DNA of 25,632 nucleotides from Lachnospiraceae bacterium. GTDB taxonomy: Bacteria; Bacillota_A; Clostridia; Lachnospirales; Lachnospiraceae. Positions 8,283 to 15,045 of this stretch are shown one piece after another. Each line of letters begins with the position of its first letter. The first letter of the stretch is position 1. A model generated the notes under the pieces. That model searched no databases and was not told the origin of the DNA. It saw only the letters and a program-made list of their open reading frames with translations. The position numbers were made by a program, and so were the translations under genes. The stretch is taken from positions 1 to 25,632 of the forward strand of contig JAILPG010000171.1 in assembly GCA_024699595.1 (NCBI GenBank). The letters are read 5' to 3'.

Positions 8283-9260
8283 CTACTTAAGCAGGTTCAA
8301 GAGCCTGTCGATAACGATCGCAAATCCTATTGCCGGAGCCTCTTTTCCAAATTCTGATAACAGGTTATCATAACGGCCGCCTTTTACTATCGCATCACCC
8401 GAACCGTAGGTATAGGCACTGAAGACGATACCGGTATAATAATGGTATTTGGATAACACCCCGAGGTCAAAGGAAATGTACTTATCAAGCCCTTTTTCGC
8501 CTAACAGGTCACATATATCGACAAGACGCTTGAGAGCATCTGCAGACCTGTTATTATTTACGCTATTTAATGCACTTTTTATCTTGTCAACCGGCCCGAA
8601 CATGTCAAAGAGATCTAACACGCTTGTCCTGCACTGGCCCGAAATGCCAAGCTCGTCAAGCAGTGCCTTTGCTCCGAAATAATTCTTGTTTGAAATGAAC
8701 TCTCTGAGCATCATCTCATTATCCTGATCGATATGATATTCTCCGCACAGTCCCTTAAAGTATTCAACATTTCCTATTGTGATCTGAAACTCCGATAATC
8801 CGGCCGTCTTTAATGATTCGATCACTATCTGGATGATCTCTGCATCCGCTGATGCACCCGGATCATTGATAAGCTCCGCACCAAGCTGTGTTGTTTCCTT
8901 AAGCCTTCCCTGATAATCCGAGGTGTTTATAAAAGTATTACCCAGATAACAGAATTTAAGCGGATTCTCTTCCTCCATGTAATACTTGGCCACACATCTG
9001 CATATCGCAGGCGTGAAATCCGGCCTCAGCACTAACGTATTGCCGTCCTTATCAAAAAACTTATAAAGCTCATTTGACGGGATCGTACCTATATTGCTTG
9101 AAAACACATCAAAGAACTCAAATGTCGGAGTGTTGATATCCTCATATAAATGGGAATGAAGCACCTCAAGAATCTTAAGCTCGAGCCTCAACTTGTTCTG
9201 AAGCTCATCTCCGTAAATATCTCTTACTCCCTCCGGAGTATGCAGTAATCTTTTATCCAT
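8283..9260 (-). CDS. hisZ: ATP phosphoribosyltransferase regulatory subunit HisZ
   Basis: HisZ is a histidyl-tRNA synthetase paralog that does not charge tRNA; it completes and regulates short HisG. The protein has HisRS-like sequences: LLHTPEGVRDIYGDE, LVLRPDFTPAICRCVAKYY (motif 2 region) and GRLKETTQLGAELI, with the C-terminal catalytic-fold end GSGDAIVKGGRYDNLL. The short length (325 residues, no anticodon-binding domain) and direct linkage to short hisG favour HisZ over HisS. I chose ATG 9260 with GGGAG 5 bases upstream; an adjacent ATG at 9263 is equally possible. An in-frame ATG at 9302 would add 14 residues but has no ribosome site. It is the first gene of the his operon, just below a strong promoter. 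Confidence 0.94.
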   Translation of the reverse strand: MDKRLLHTPEGVRDIYGDELQNKLRLELKILEVLHSHLYEDINTPTFEFFDVFSSNIGTIPSNELYKFFDKDGNTLVLRPDFTPAICRCVAKYYMEEENPLKFCYLGNTFINTSDYQGRLKETTQLGAELINDPGASADAEIIQIVIESLKTAGLSEFQITIGNVEYFKGLCGEYHIDQDNEMMLREFISNKNYFGAKALLDELGISGQCRTSVLDLFDMFGPVDKIKSALNSVNNNRSADALKRLVDICDLLGEKGLDKYISFDLGVLSKYHYYTGIVFSAYTYGSGDAIVKGGRYDNLLSEFGKEAPAIGFAIVIDRLLNLLK

Positions 9261-9323
9261 CATTTCTCCCGTATACTTTATCGTATTAAAGTGATGACGC
9301 ATTAACGTGACGGCGTTTTTAGT

Positions 9324-9352
9324 ATTATAAAAGCACGTTTTCCATCTGTCAA
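9324..9352 (-). promoter_or_regulatory. Sigma-A type promoter of the his operon
   Basis: On the minus strand a perfect -35 box TTGACA (9352-9347) and a perfect -10 box TATAAT (9329-9324) are separated by exactly 17 bases. Transcription should start near 9317, giving a leader of about 55 bases before hisZ. That leader is too short for a T-box, and no anti-terminator hairpin is seen. It is the best-matching promoter in the window. Confidence 0.9.
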
Positions 9353-9360
9353 GCTGTTTC

Positions 9361-9414
9361 GGATCACCGCCGGTGAACTGTCGCAGACGAAATAAAGCGT
9401 CTTCTGTAATACAG
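9361..9414. promoter_or_regulatory. Cluster of short dyads upstream of the his promoter
   Basis: The region between the recU stop and the his -35 box holds three inverted repeats. They are 9364-9376 (tcaccg-c-cggtga, perfect 6-base arms), 9385-9402 (agacg, 8-base spacer, cgtct) and 9404-9414 (ctgta-a-tacag). None is followed by a T-run, so they do not look like intrinsic terminators. The first is centred about 53 bases before the predicted transcription start, a position suited to a regulator site. A function as operators is inference. Confidence 0.35.
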
Positions 9415-9421
9415 CCCTTCC

Positions 9422-9955
9422 TTAACTTCTCTCTGACAGATCTTTATTTACCATGTCAAGATAGGGCACAAACAGACCTTTTTTAGGCACTATCTCATAA
9501 TCAGCTTCTATCTCATCAAATCTGAAGCTCTTTCTGTCCCCGGCCTTCATTCTTTCCCAGAACTCAAGGAGCTTTTGAAATCTCAGATAATAGAAATAAT
9601 CCCTGTGGGAATAATAGATCAGAAAGAAAGCTATTCCCTTCTGTGCCTCAAACTGCCTCATAAACTCCACCTGATGCTCGTGGATGTTTGCAAGCGTAAA
9701 GGTATCTACCGCACATTCCTTGGCATCAAAGCAGACAGGGATCCCCTGAACCGCGCCTATATAATCCACCGTGCTCTTCTGATCAAAATAAGCCAGCGTG
9801 ATATGTCTGGTACTCTTATCTATATTGATCGGAGTGATCGGTGTGGGGATCTTCTGTATCAGACAGAGACCGCTTTCCCTGTACTTTTCATTTGTCCTGT
9901 TAATGAGCTCTTCAAGGGTCGATCCTCTTAAGCCCCTCGTGTTCCATGTTGCCAT
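9422..9955 (-). CDS. recU: Holliday junction resolvase RecU
   Basis: RecU cuts four-way DNA junctions during recombination repair and chromosome segregation in Firmicutes, working with RuvAB and RecA. The 177-residue protein starts with the family signature WNTRGLRGSTLEELINRTN. It has the nuclease core STVDYIGAVQG (Asp64) and FDAKE (Asp77, Lys79, Glu80), and the typical stretch HEHQVEFMRQFEAQKGIAFF. ATG 9955 has AAGGATG upstream and lies inside the end of the RluA-type gene (44-base overlap). In Bacillus recU is paired with ponA; here it follows a pseudouridine synthase at the end of a topoisomerase IV operon. It is the last gene before the his promoter. Confidence 0.95.
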   Translation of the reverse strand: MATWNTRGLRGSTLEELINRTNEKYRESGLCLIQKIPTPITPINIDKSTRHITLAYFDQKSTVDYIGAVQGIPVCFDAKECAVDTFTLANIHEHQVEFMRQFEAQKGIAFFLIYYSHRDYFYYLRFQKLLEFWERMKAGDRKSFRFDEIEADYEIVPKKGLFVPYLDMVNKDLSERS

Positions 9956-10931
9956 TTATTACATCCTTATATACGGACGGAGCCTTGCAGACTATCCTTT
10001 TTCCGGAAAGATCCTTAAGGAAATCATCGTACTTCGGAAATACAAGCTCACAGGAATGCAGAAGCTGGCAGGTGATGCCGTGGCTTTTTTCATATCTTTT
10101 GTTAAGCGTCCTGTCACCGTATTTGGGATCTCCAAGTACCGGATGTCCTATGCTTGCAAGGTGGGCCCTTATCTGATGGGATTTTCCGCTCATAAGCCTT
10201 ACCCTTAAAAGGCTCAGGCTGTTTCCGCAAAGCACGGGCTCATATCTTGTTTCAATGGGCAGGGCTCCCTCTTTTTGATCCTTAAGTATCAGTGCCTTAT
10301 TAAGGCTTTTGTCCTTTATATAGTAATCCTTAAGAACTCCGGGCGTTTTTACCTCACCCTTTACCACGCAGTTGTAGTATTTTTCCATCTCACCCGATGT
10401 CAGTGAGCCGGATATCATCCTGAAAGCCCTGTAGTTTTTGGCAAAAATGATGAGCCCCGAGGTATTTCTGTCCAGTCTGTTGCAGATCGACGGAGTATAA
10501 CTGCCATTTGCATCATCTTTACCGGCTTTGCTTCCGGTGTATGAAAGGAGGATATCGTTAATGCTCATATCCCCGCTCTTATCACGCTGCGACAGCATCC
10601 CCGACGGTTTGTCGGCAATGATCACGTTGTCATCCTCATAACATATATCAGGAAGCGGATATTTATCTGCGCCGGTCTGTTCTGCTTGGGAGCTGCCTGC
10701 CGGAACATTTTTCTTCGTGAACTTTTCGTAGGTCTCATCAGAAAAAAAGAAGGAGATCTCATCTGCTTCGTTAACGATCTCGCTTCCTTTTGCCTTTCCT
10801 GCATTAAGGACAATGTTCTTTTTTCGAAGCATTTTGTAGATAAAACCGGTATCAGCCCCGGGTAAATGCTTCTTAAGATATTTATCAAGTCTCTGCCCCG
10901 AATCACTTGCAGATATACTTATCTTTATCAT
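9912..10931 (-). CDS. RluA-family pseudouridine synthase
   Basis: Converts specific uridines in rRNA (or tRNA) to pseudouridine. Domain order is that of RluC/RluD: an N-terminal S4 RNA-binding domain (~12-60, GQRLDKYLKKHL), then the catalytic domain with YEDDNVIIADKPSGMLSQ and the catalytic motif NRLDRNTSGLIIFAK, in which Asp154 is the expected nucleophile. The C-terminal signature is GKSHQIRAHLASIGHPVLGDPKYGD. The exact target position cannot be told from the sequence. It starts four bases inside the end of the membrane-protein gene (ATGA) and overlaps recU by 44 bases. A low-complexity stretch (~72-92) lies between the S4 and catalytic domains. Confidence 0.93.
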   Translation of the reverse strand: MIKISISASDSGQRLDKYLKKHLPGADTGFIYKMLRKKNIVLNAGKAKGSEIVNEADEISFFFSDETYEKFTKKNVPAGSSQAEQTGADKYPLPDICYEDDNVIIADKPSGMLSQRDKSGDMSINDILLSYTGSKAGKDDANGSYTPSICNRLDRNTSGLIIFAKNYRAFRMISGSLTSGEMEKYYNCVVKGEVKTPGVLKDYYIKDKSLNKALILKDQKEGALPIETRYEPVLCGNSLSLLRVRLMSGKSHQIRAHLASIGHPVLGDPKYGDRTLNKRYEKSHGITCQLLHSCELVFPKYDDFLKDLSGKRIVCKAPSVYKDVINGNMEHEGLKRIDP

Positions 10932-11491
10932 AGTACGACTGCCTTTATCTTCTCAAACAGAACTTCGGTATCTTTGTCCGCCCCGGTAAAGTGCTCCTTC
11001 ATCTGCGATATCCTGTCTAAAAATGCCTGTCTGTCATTAAATGCCTTCACCGTGTACTTTTTATCGGATCCTATGACGCTTCGGAGATAATCCTCAAAAG
11101 CCGCACTTTTTTTATCATCAGCATTAATGCAGAGTATTATGCTTCCATGTGAGTATAAAAGAGCATCCGACTGATAGGTTTTTTCATAGGTGGTAAAGAT
11201 CAGATCATATAAGACCGGGATCTCTCCTCTTTCAGCCTCGACCCTGCCATAAAGATCTTCATCCGTAACACGGGCTTTAAAAAACATCACCGAGTTGACC
11301 GCACTTTTTGCAGCGGGCAGGATCATAAGCACTGCCATCACGGTAAAAAGATTTTTGTTTGTGCCAAGCATATGATATGCGATGAAATAAACACATGCGG
11401 CAAGGGAAAACATGATGAGGGTCCGTATTAACGAAAATATCCTGTTCTTTTTTATGTAGTCTTTTTTTCCCTTTTCAACCGGCTTATACAT
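10928..11491 (-). CDS. Hypothetical membrane protein with two N-terminal TM helices
   Basis: I do not recognise this 187-residue protein. A very basic N-terminus (KKDYIKKNR) precedes two hydrophobic segments at about residues 20-41 and 48-70. A soluble C-terminal part of about 115 residues follows, and by the positive-inside rule it should face the cytoplasm. No catalytic motif is visible. It starts directly after the stop of the PepD-like gene and overlaps the pseudouridine synthase by ATGA. The ribosome site is weak (CAGG about 13 bases upstream), so translation is probably coupled. The tight packing implies co-expression with the PepD-like protein; any physical link is a guess. Confidence 0.8.
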   Translation of the reverse strand: MYKPVEKGKKDYIKKNRIFSLIRTLIMFSLAACVYFIAYHMLGTNKNLFTVMAVLMILPAAKSAVNSVMFFKARVTDEDLYGRVEAERGEIPVLYDLIFTTYEKTYQSDALLYSHGSIILCINADDKKSAAFEDYLRSVIGSDKKYTVKAFNDRQAFLDRISQMKEHFTGADKDTEVLFEKIKAVVL

Positions 11492-12946
11492 TTAATCAAC
11501 CGACCTGAGTATTTCAGTAAGGAATCCGTAAGTGCGTTCCACGGAACTGATACCCAGTCTTTCCTTCGTGGTGTTCCTGTTTTCGATCGCAGTTCCGATC
11601 ACGACTATATCCATATCCCTTATCTTGTCGGTTATCGCACCGTACTCAAGCCTTTCATGGGAACCCGTGATAACGGGATCCGCATAAAACATCTCTTTGT
11701 ACAGATGACTGATACTCTCTCTCAAGGGCGATCTTTCCACGTATTCCCAACAGTGATAGTTATCAAGAACTTCATATGTTCCGCCTATCTTCTCAGTCAG
11801 ATACTGCAGTTTATCGCTCAGGGCATGCTTCTCTGACGTAAGCTGGCTTCTGATGCTTATGCGTACGGTAAATTCATCCTTTACAAGCTCGATCATTCCG
11901 GTATTTAACGAGGTCTGTACCACGCTCTGCATCCACGGACACAGCTTGATTATACCGTCCGGGATCGTCATTAACAGAAAGATCACGCTCTGCATGGATC
12001 TGCTGTCTAACACATCAAGTTTTTCTTCGCCTTTATTCTCACAATATATGGTCAGATTATCCTCAATATGCAGATATTCTTTTTGAAGATCATCGTCAAA
12101 TGCGGATACTATATCTTCCAGAGTGTTGATATCCTCTTCCTTTACAAGAATGGATGCCTTGGCCTCTCTCGGGATCGTTTCATACTGCATTCCGCCCTTT
12201 AGATAGAACAGGTCGAAATTGATCGAAAGATCGATATAATGAAGGAGTCTTCCCATCAGTATGTTCGCATTTCCCCTGTATTTATCCATCTCAAGACCCG
12301 CATGTCCGCCTGTCAGCCCGCAGATAACAAGATCATAGACGATCCCCTGTTTTTTCTCATATTTTACAGGGATCCTGCATTCCACCCTTCGGCTTCCTGC
12401 GCTTGAGTTTAATATCTCCCCCTCCGTATCATGTGAAAAGCCTATCATCCTTCTGGATCTTATGAGCCCCTTGTCAAAGGCAATGGCTCCCTTCATCATC
12501 AGATTATAATCGGAGGTAAACAGTGCTTCGATCTCAGGATGTGAAAGAGAATCATCAGACAGGACGGACAGGATGTATGCCATGCCTATCCCGTCGACAG
12601 AGCCAAGAGAAGAACCCTTTGCATAGACATAATCATCAATAACGGCAGGAGTAACACCGTCCCTTGACACATCATACTTTGCATCATAGTCATAATCATT
12701 CTCGCAGACCATATCAAGATGTGCCTGCAGAAGGATGGGTTTCTTATCCTCACAACCCTCTGATGCATCTTTATAAATGATGACTGAATAAACATCATTT
12801 ACTATGTACTTAAGGGAATGCTCCTTTGCAAAGCGTATAATATAATCCGCGATCTCCTTACAGTTTCCGGGAGATCGCGGTATTATGCATATTTCCTCAA
12901 AGTATTTAAAAACCCTTTCGGGTATCAGTTCACTTAATGTACCCAT
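11492..12946 (-). CDS. PepD-like M20-family protein with degenerate active site
   Basis: By overall sequence this is an aminoacyl-histidine dipeptidase (PepD/carnosinase-like, M20), 484 residues, the usual length. Recognisable parts are the N-terminal VFKYFEEICIIPRSPGN, the metal motif LLQAHLDMV (His76, Asp78), GGHAGLEMDKYRGNA and the late His430 (GSHERLEYG). Several residues essential in PepD are missing. The bridging Asp of GADNG is Val117 (GSVDG). The catalytic and metal-binding Glu-Glu pair of DEETGM is Tyr147-Asn148 (SDYNLM). The Asp of the DSEEEGE motif is Ser171. It is therefore probably not an active dipeptidase and may bind a peptide or a protein partner. The reading frame is intact, so it is not a simple pseudogene. 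AAAGGA lies 8 bases before the ATG. Confidence 0.85.
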   Translation of the reverse strand: MGTLSELIPERVFKYFEEICIIPRSPGNCKEIADYIIRFAKEHSLKYIVNDVYSVIIYKDASEGCEDKKPILLQAHLDMVCENDYDYDAKYDVSRDGVTPAVIDDYVYAKGSSLGSVDGIGMAYILSVLSDDSLSHPEIEALFTSDYNLMMKGAIAFDKGLIRSRRMIGFSHDTEGEILNSSAGSRRVECRIPVKYEKKQGIVYDLVICGLTGGHAGLEMDKYRGNANILMGRLLHYIDLSINFDLFYLKGGMQYETIPREAKASILVKEEDINTLEDIVSAFDDDLQKEYLHIEDNLTIYCENKGEEKLDVLDSRSMQSVIFLLMTIPDGIIKLCPWMQSVVQTSLNTGMIELVKDEFTVRISIRSQLTSEKHALSDKLQYLTEKIGGTYEVLDNYHCWEYVERSPLRESISHLYKEMFYADPVITGSHERLEYGAITDKIRDMDIVVIGTAIENRNTTKERLGISSVERTYGFLTEILRSVD

Positions 12947-12969
12947 TCTATTTGTCCTTTGCGTAAAGA

Positions 12970-13965
12970 TCAGCTCTGAGGCGTTACCCCTGTACCGCTC
13001 TTATTGCCGAGGATGGATTTAAGATCCAGAGCATCATTTTTCTTTGTATCAGCTGCCTTTGGTGCAGCTGTACCGGCTGTCACGGGGCTTACAGAAAGCG
13101 CCACCGGATTTACAAGGTTATCTGCCTTGGGTGCGGTCACTGCAGGCTGTGTAACCAAAGGCGTTGCAACCGGTGGAGTTACCGCTGGCGGAGTTACCAC
13201 GGGCTGTTCCGTCTTCACGGTATTCTGGCGGATAAACGCCGGCTTGTTATCAGCTGGCTGAGCTGCAGGCACAGGTGCCGCAGCTGTCTGCATCGCAGAA
13301 AGTATCGCCGGAGAAGGATCAATCCTTGCAGGCTGTATGGCAGGCATCTGACCAATACCCTGGATCATCCCGTTATCATTCTGCGGTATCCCGTTTTCTA
13401 TAGTTGCAACATCCTGAGGAAATTCCACCACAGGATAGAGATCGGCTCTGTTTTTGTCGATGACCTCGCCGCATTTTCTCAGATCCTCGATCAGTCCGCC
13501 GTATCTGTTGTCCGCAATGTTGATCGCGGTATTGACGATATTCTGAAGCTCTATGAGCATATCGTCAATATATTTCATTGCCGATTCCCTGATATTATTT
13601 GCCTCAAAAACAGCCTGGTCAAGGGTGTTCTGAGCCTGCTCGTTGGCATTTCTGCATACCTCGGCGGCCTGTGCGTATGCCTGCTGCATGATCTCATGCT
13701 CGCTTATCATGTGATTGGTGCTTGCCGTTGCCTGGGCTATCATTGCATCAGCCTTGGCTCTCGCATCATTTAAGATGGCTTCCTTGTTGCTGATGATCTT
13801 CTGGTATCTCTTGATCTCTTCAGGAGTCTTTGACTTAAGCTCTCTTAAATACTCCTCAAGCCTCTCCCTTTCCACAATGATATTAGTGCTGGAAAATTTC
13901 GCGTATTTACACTCGTCTATGAAATCTTCCATCTCTTCGATTATCTGTTCAATCCTTGTACTCAT
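12970..13965 (-). CDS. Coiled-coil protein with proline/alanine-rich tail
   Basis: 331 residues, no enzymatic motif. Residues ~1-175 are strongly helical and charged, rich in Glu, Lys, Gln and Ala with few prolines, and look like a long coiled coil (IEEMEDFIDECKYAKFS; ARAKADAMIAQATAS). This part resembles DivIVA-like or V-ATPase-subunit-H-like coiled coils, which is how similar proteins are often labelled; that label says little about function. Residues ~205-305 are a disordered tail rich in Pro, Ala, Thr and Val, with TPPAV-type repeats at ~257-279. A short conserved-looking end follows, DALDLKSILGNKSG (311-324). No signal peptide or membrane segment is seen. Its ribosome site AAAAGG covers the coaD stop codon. 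A scaffold role at the membrane or division site is possible but unproven. Confidence 0.75.
   Translation of the reverse strand: MSTRIEQIIEEMEDFIDECKYAKFSSTNIIVERERLEEYLRELKSKTPEEIKRYQKIISNKEAILNDARAKADAMIAQATASTNHMISEHEIMQQAYAQAAEVCRNANEQAQNTLDQAVFEANNIRESAMKYIDDMLIELQNIVNTAINIADNRYGGLIEDLRKCGEVIDKNRADLYPVVEFPQDVATIENGIPQNDNGMIQGIGQMPAIQPARIDPSPAILSAMQTAAAPVPAAQPADNKPAFIRQNTVKTEQPVVTPPAVTPPVATPLVTQPAVTAPKADNLVNPVALSVSPVTAGTAAPKAADTKKNDALDLKSILGNKSGTGVTPQS
13145..13204. repeat. Degenerate 15-base tandem repeat in the coiled-coil gene
   Basis: Four adjacent 15-base units beginning at 13145, 13160, 13175 and 13190 resemble each other; the last two share ggagttacc. In frame they encode the TPPAV/TPLVT-type repeats of the proline-rich tail. 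Length variation between strains would be expected. Confidence 0.75.
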
Positions 13966-13970
13966 CTGAT

Positions 13971-14486
13971 CTACCTTTTAGACAGTATCATTTCCCCTAC
14001 TGTTTTTTTTTCAAACTTTTTATAAGTAAGCTCTGCCACTTTACCCGGAACAAATTCTGATATGTCACCGCCAAAATAAGCAACCTCCTTAACTGTAGAG
14101 GAGGACAGATATGCATATCTCAGATCCGTTGTCAGAAATACCGTATCAACCTTTGAATCGGCAAGCTTTCTGTTAGTCTGTGCCATCTGAAGCTCATATT
14201 CGAAATCCGTAACGGCTCGCAGACCCCTGACTATAACATGAGCGCCCAAGGTATTGCAGGCATCGACCAAAAGCCCGTCATAGCTAACCACTGTAACGTT
14301 CTTATGATCCCCGACAAGCTCTTTTATTATATTAACACGTTCCTCTACGGAAAACAACGAAGTCTTGGTCTTGTTGTTAAGCACTGCGACGATAAGTTCG
14401 TCAAAGATTTTTGCGGAGCGCATGATGATGTCCAGATGACCATAGGTGACCGGATCAAAGCTTCCTGGATATATTGCCTTTCTCAT
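13971..14486 (-). CDS. coaD: Phosphopantetheine adenylyltransferase CoaD
   Basis: Fourth step of coenzyme A synthesis: transfers AMP from ATP to 4'-phosphopantetheine to give dephospho-CoA. The 171-residue protein is slightly longer than the usual ~160. The nucleotidyl-transferase motif is intact: [16 protein letters not shown], with Thr14-x-Gly16-His17. [19 protein letters not shown] and the late [11 protein letters not shown] are also typical. It lies one base after rsmD; the rsmD-coaD pair is conserved in many bacteria. Its stop codon lies within the ribosome site of the next gene. Confidence 0.97.
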   Translation of the reverse strand: MRKAIYPGSFDPVTYGHLDIIMRSAKIFDELIVAVLNNKTKTSLFSVEERVNIIKELVGDHKNVTVVSYDGLLVDACNTLGAHVIVRGLRAVTDFEYELQMAQTNRKLADSKVDTVFLTTDLRYAYLSSSTVKEVAYFGGDISEFVPGKVAELTYKKFEKKTVGEMILSKR

Positions 14487-14487
14487 A

Positions 14488-15045
14488 TCATTCCTTCTTT
14501 CTCATGAACACATGCTTGTTATTTTTATATTCCTTGACCTTTATGATCTCAAAGCCAAGATCTGATGCAAAAGAATAATCCGTTGAAACGGAGCTTTCAC
14601 AGATGACAAGACCATCTTCCTTCAAAAGGCTTAAGTCTGTTAACATCTCAAGTACTTTTTCCTCATAGCCTTTGTTATAGGGCGGATCCATAAATATCAG
14701 ATCAAAGTTCTCCTTCCCTTCAAGAAGCCTTAAGGCTGAAAGTGCATCATACGGAAGGACCTTGGATCTGTCTTCGTATCTGCAGGTTTTAATGTTTTCA
14801 TTAATGCACTTAAGCGCGATCTTGCTGTTTTCGACAAACACACAGCGAAGAGCTCCGCGGCTTAACGCTTCAAGCCCTATGGCTCCGCTCCCGCTGAAGA
14901 GATCCAGAAATACTGAATCTGCATACAGGTACGGAGCCATGACATTAAACAGTGTTTCCTTAACCCTGTCCGAGGTCGGTCTCGTATCCTGTCCGGGTGG
15001 AGTGACGAGCTTTCTGCTCCTTGCATCTCCGGCAATTATCCTCAT
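14488..15045 (-). CDS. rsmD: 16S rRNA m2G966 methyltransferase RsmD
   Basis: SAM-dependent methyltransferase that modifies G966 (E. coli numbering) of 16S rRNA. In 185 residues it shows the family start [13 protein letters not shown], then [13 protein letters not shown], the SAM-binding motif [19 protein letters not shown] (48-66) and the catalytic motif [11 protein letters not shown] (DPPY 120-123). The ATG overlaps the parC stop by 4 bases (ATGA). It is followed by coaD as in many genomes. Confidence 0.96.
   Translation of the reverse strand: MRIIAGDARSRKLVTPPGQDTRPTSDRVKETLFNVMAPYLYADSVFLDLFSGSGAIGLEALSRGALRCVFVENSKIALKCINENIKTCRYEDRSKVLPYDALSALRLLEGKENFDLIFMDPPYNKGYEEKVLEMLTDLSLLKEDGLVICESSVSTDYSFASDLGFEIIKVKEYKNNKHVFMRKKE

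Noticed and set aside
9264..9302. Possible histidine leader peptide (Met-Arg-His-His) upstream of hisZ
   Set aside because: Only two adjacent His codons, no ribosome site before the ATG at 9302, no stop before hisZ (the frame runs into it) and no attenuator hairpin. Chance is the simpler reading.
9385..9402. Terminator for recU at the AGACG/CGTCT inverted repeat
   Set aside because: Five-base stem with an 8-base loop and no T-run after it on either strand.
10928..12946. A toxin-antitoxin or defence module made of the membrane protein and PepD-like protein
   Set aside because: Size, family relation and housekeeping context give no support; there are no nuclease, NTPase or toxin motifs.
13145..13204. 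CRISPR-like or other array
   Set aside because: Repeats are 15 bases, adjacent without spacers, in frame and encode a proline-rich tail; no cas genes are present.
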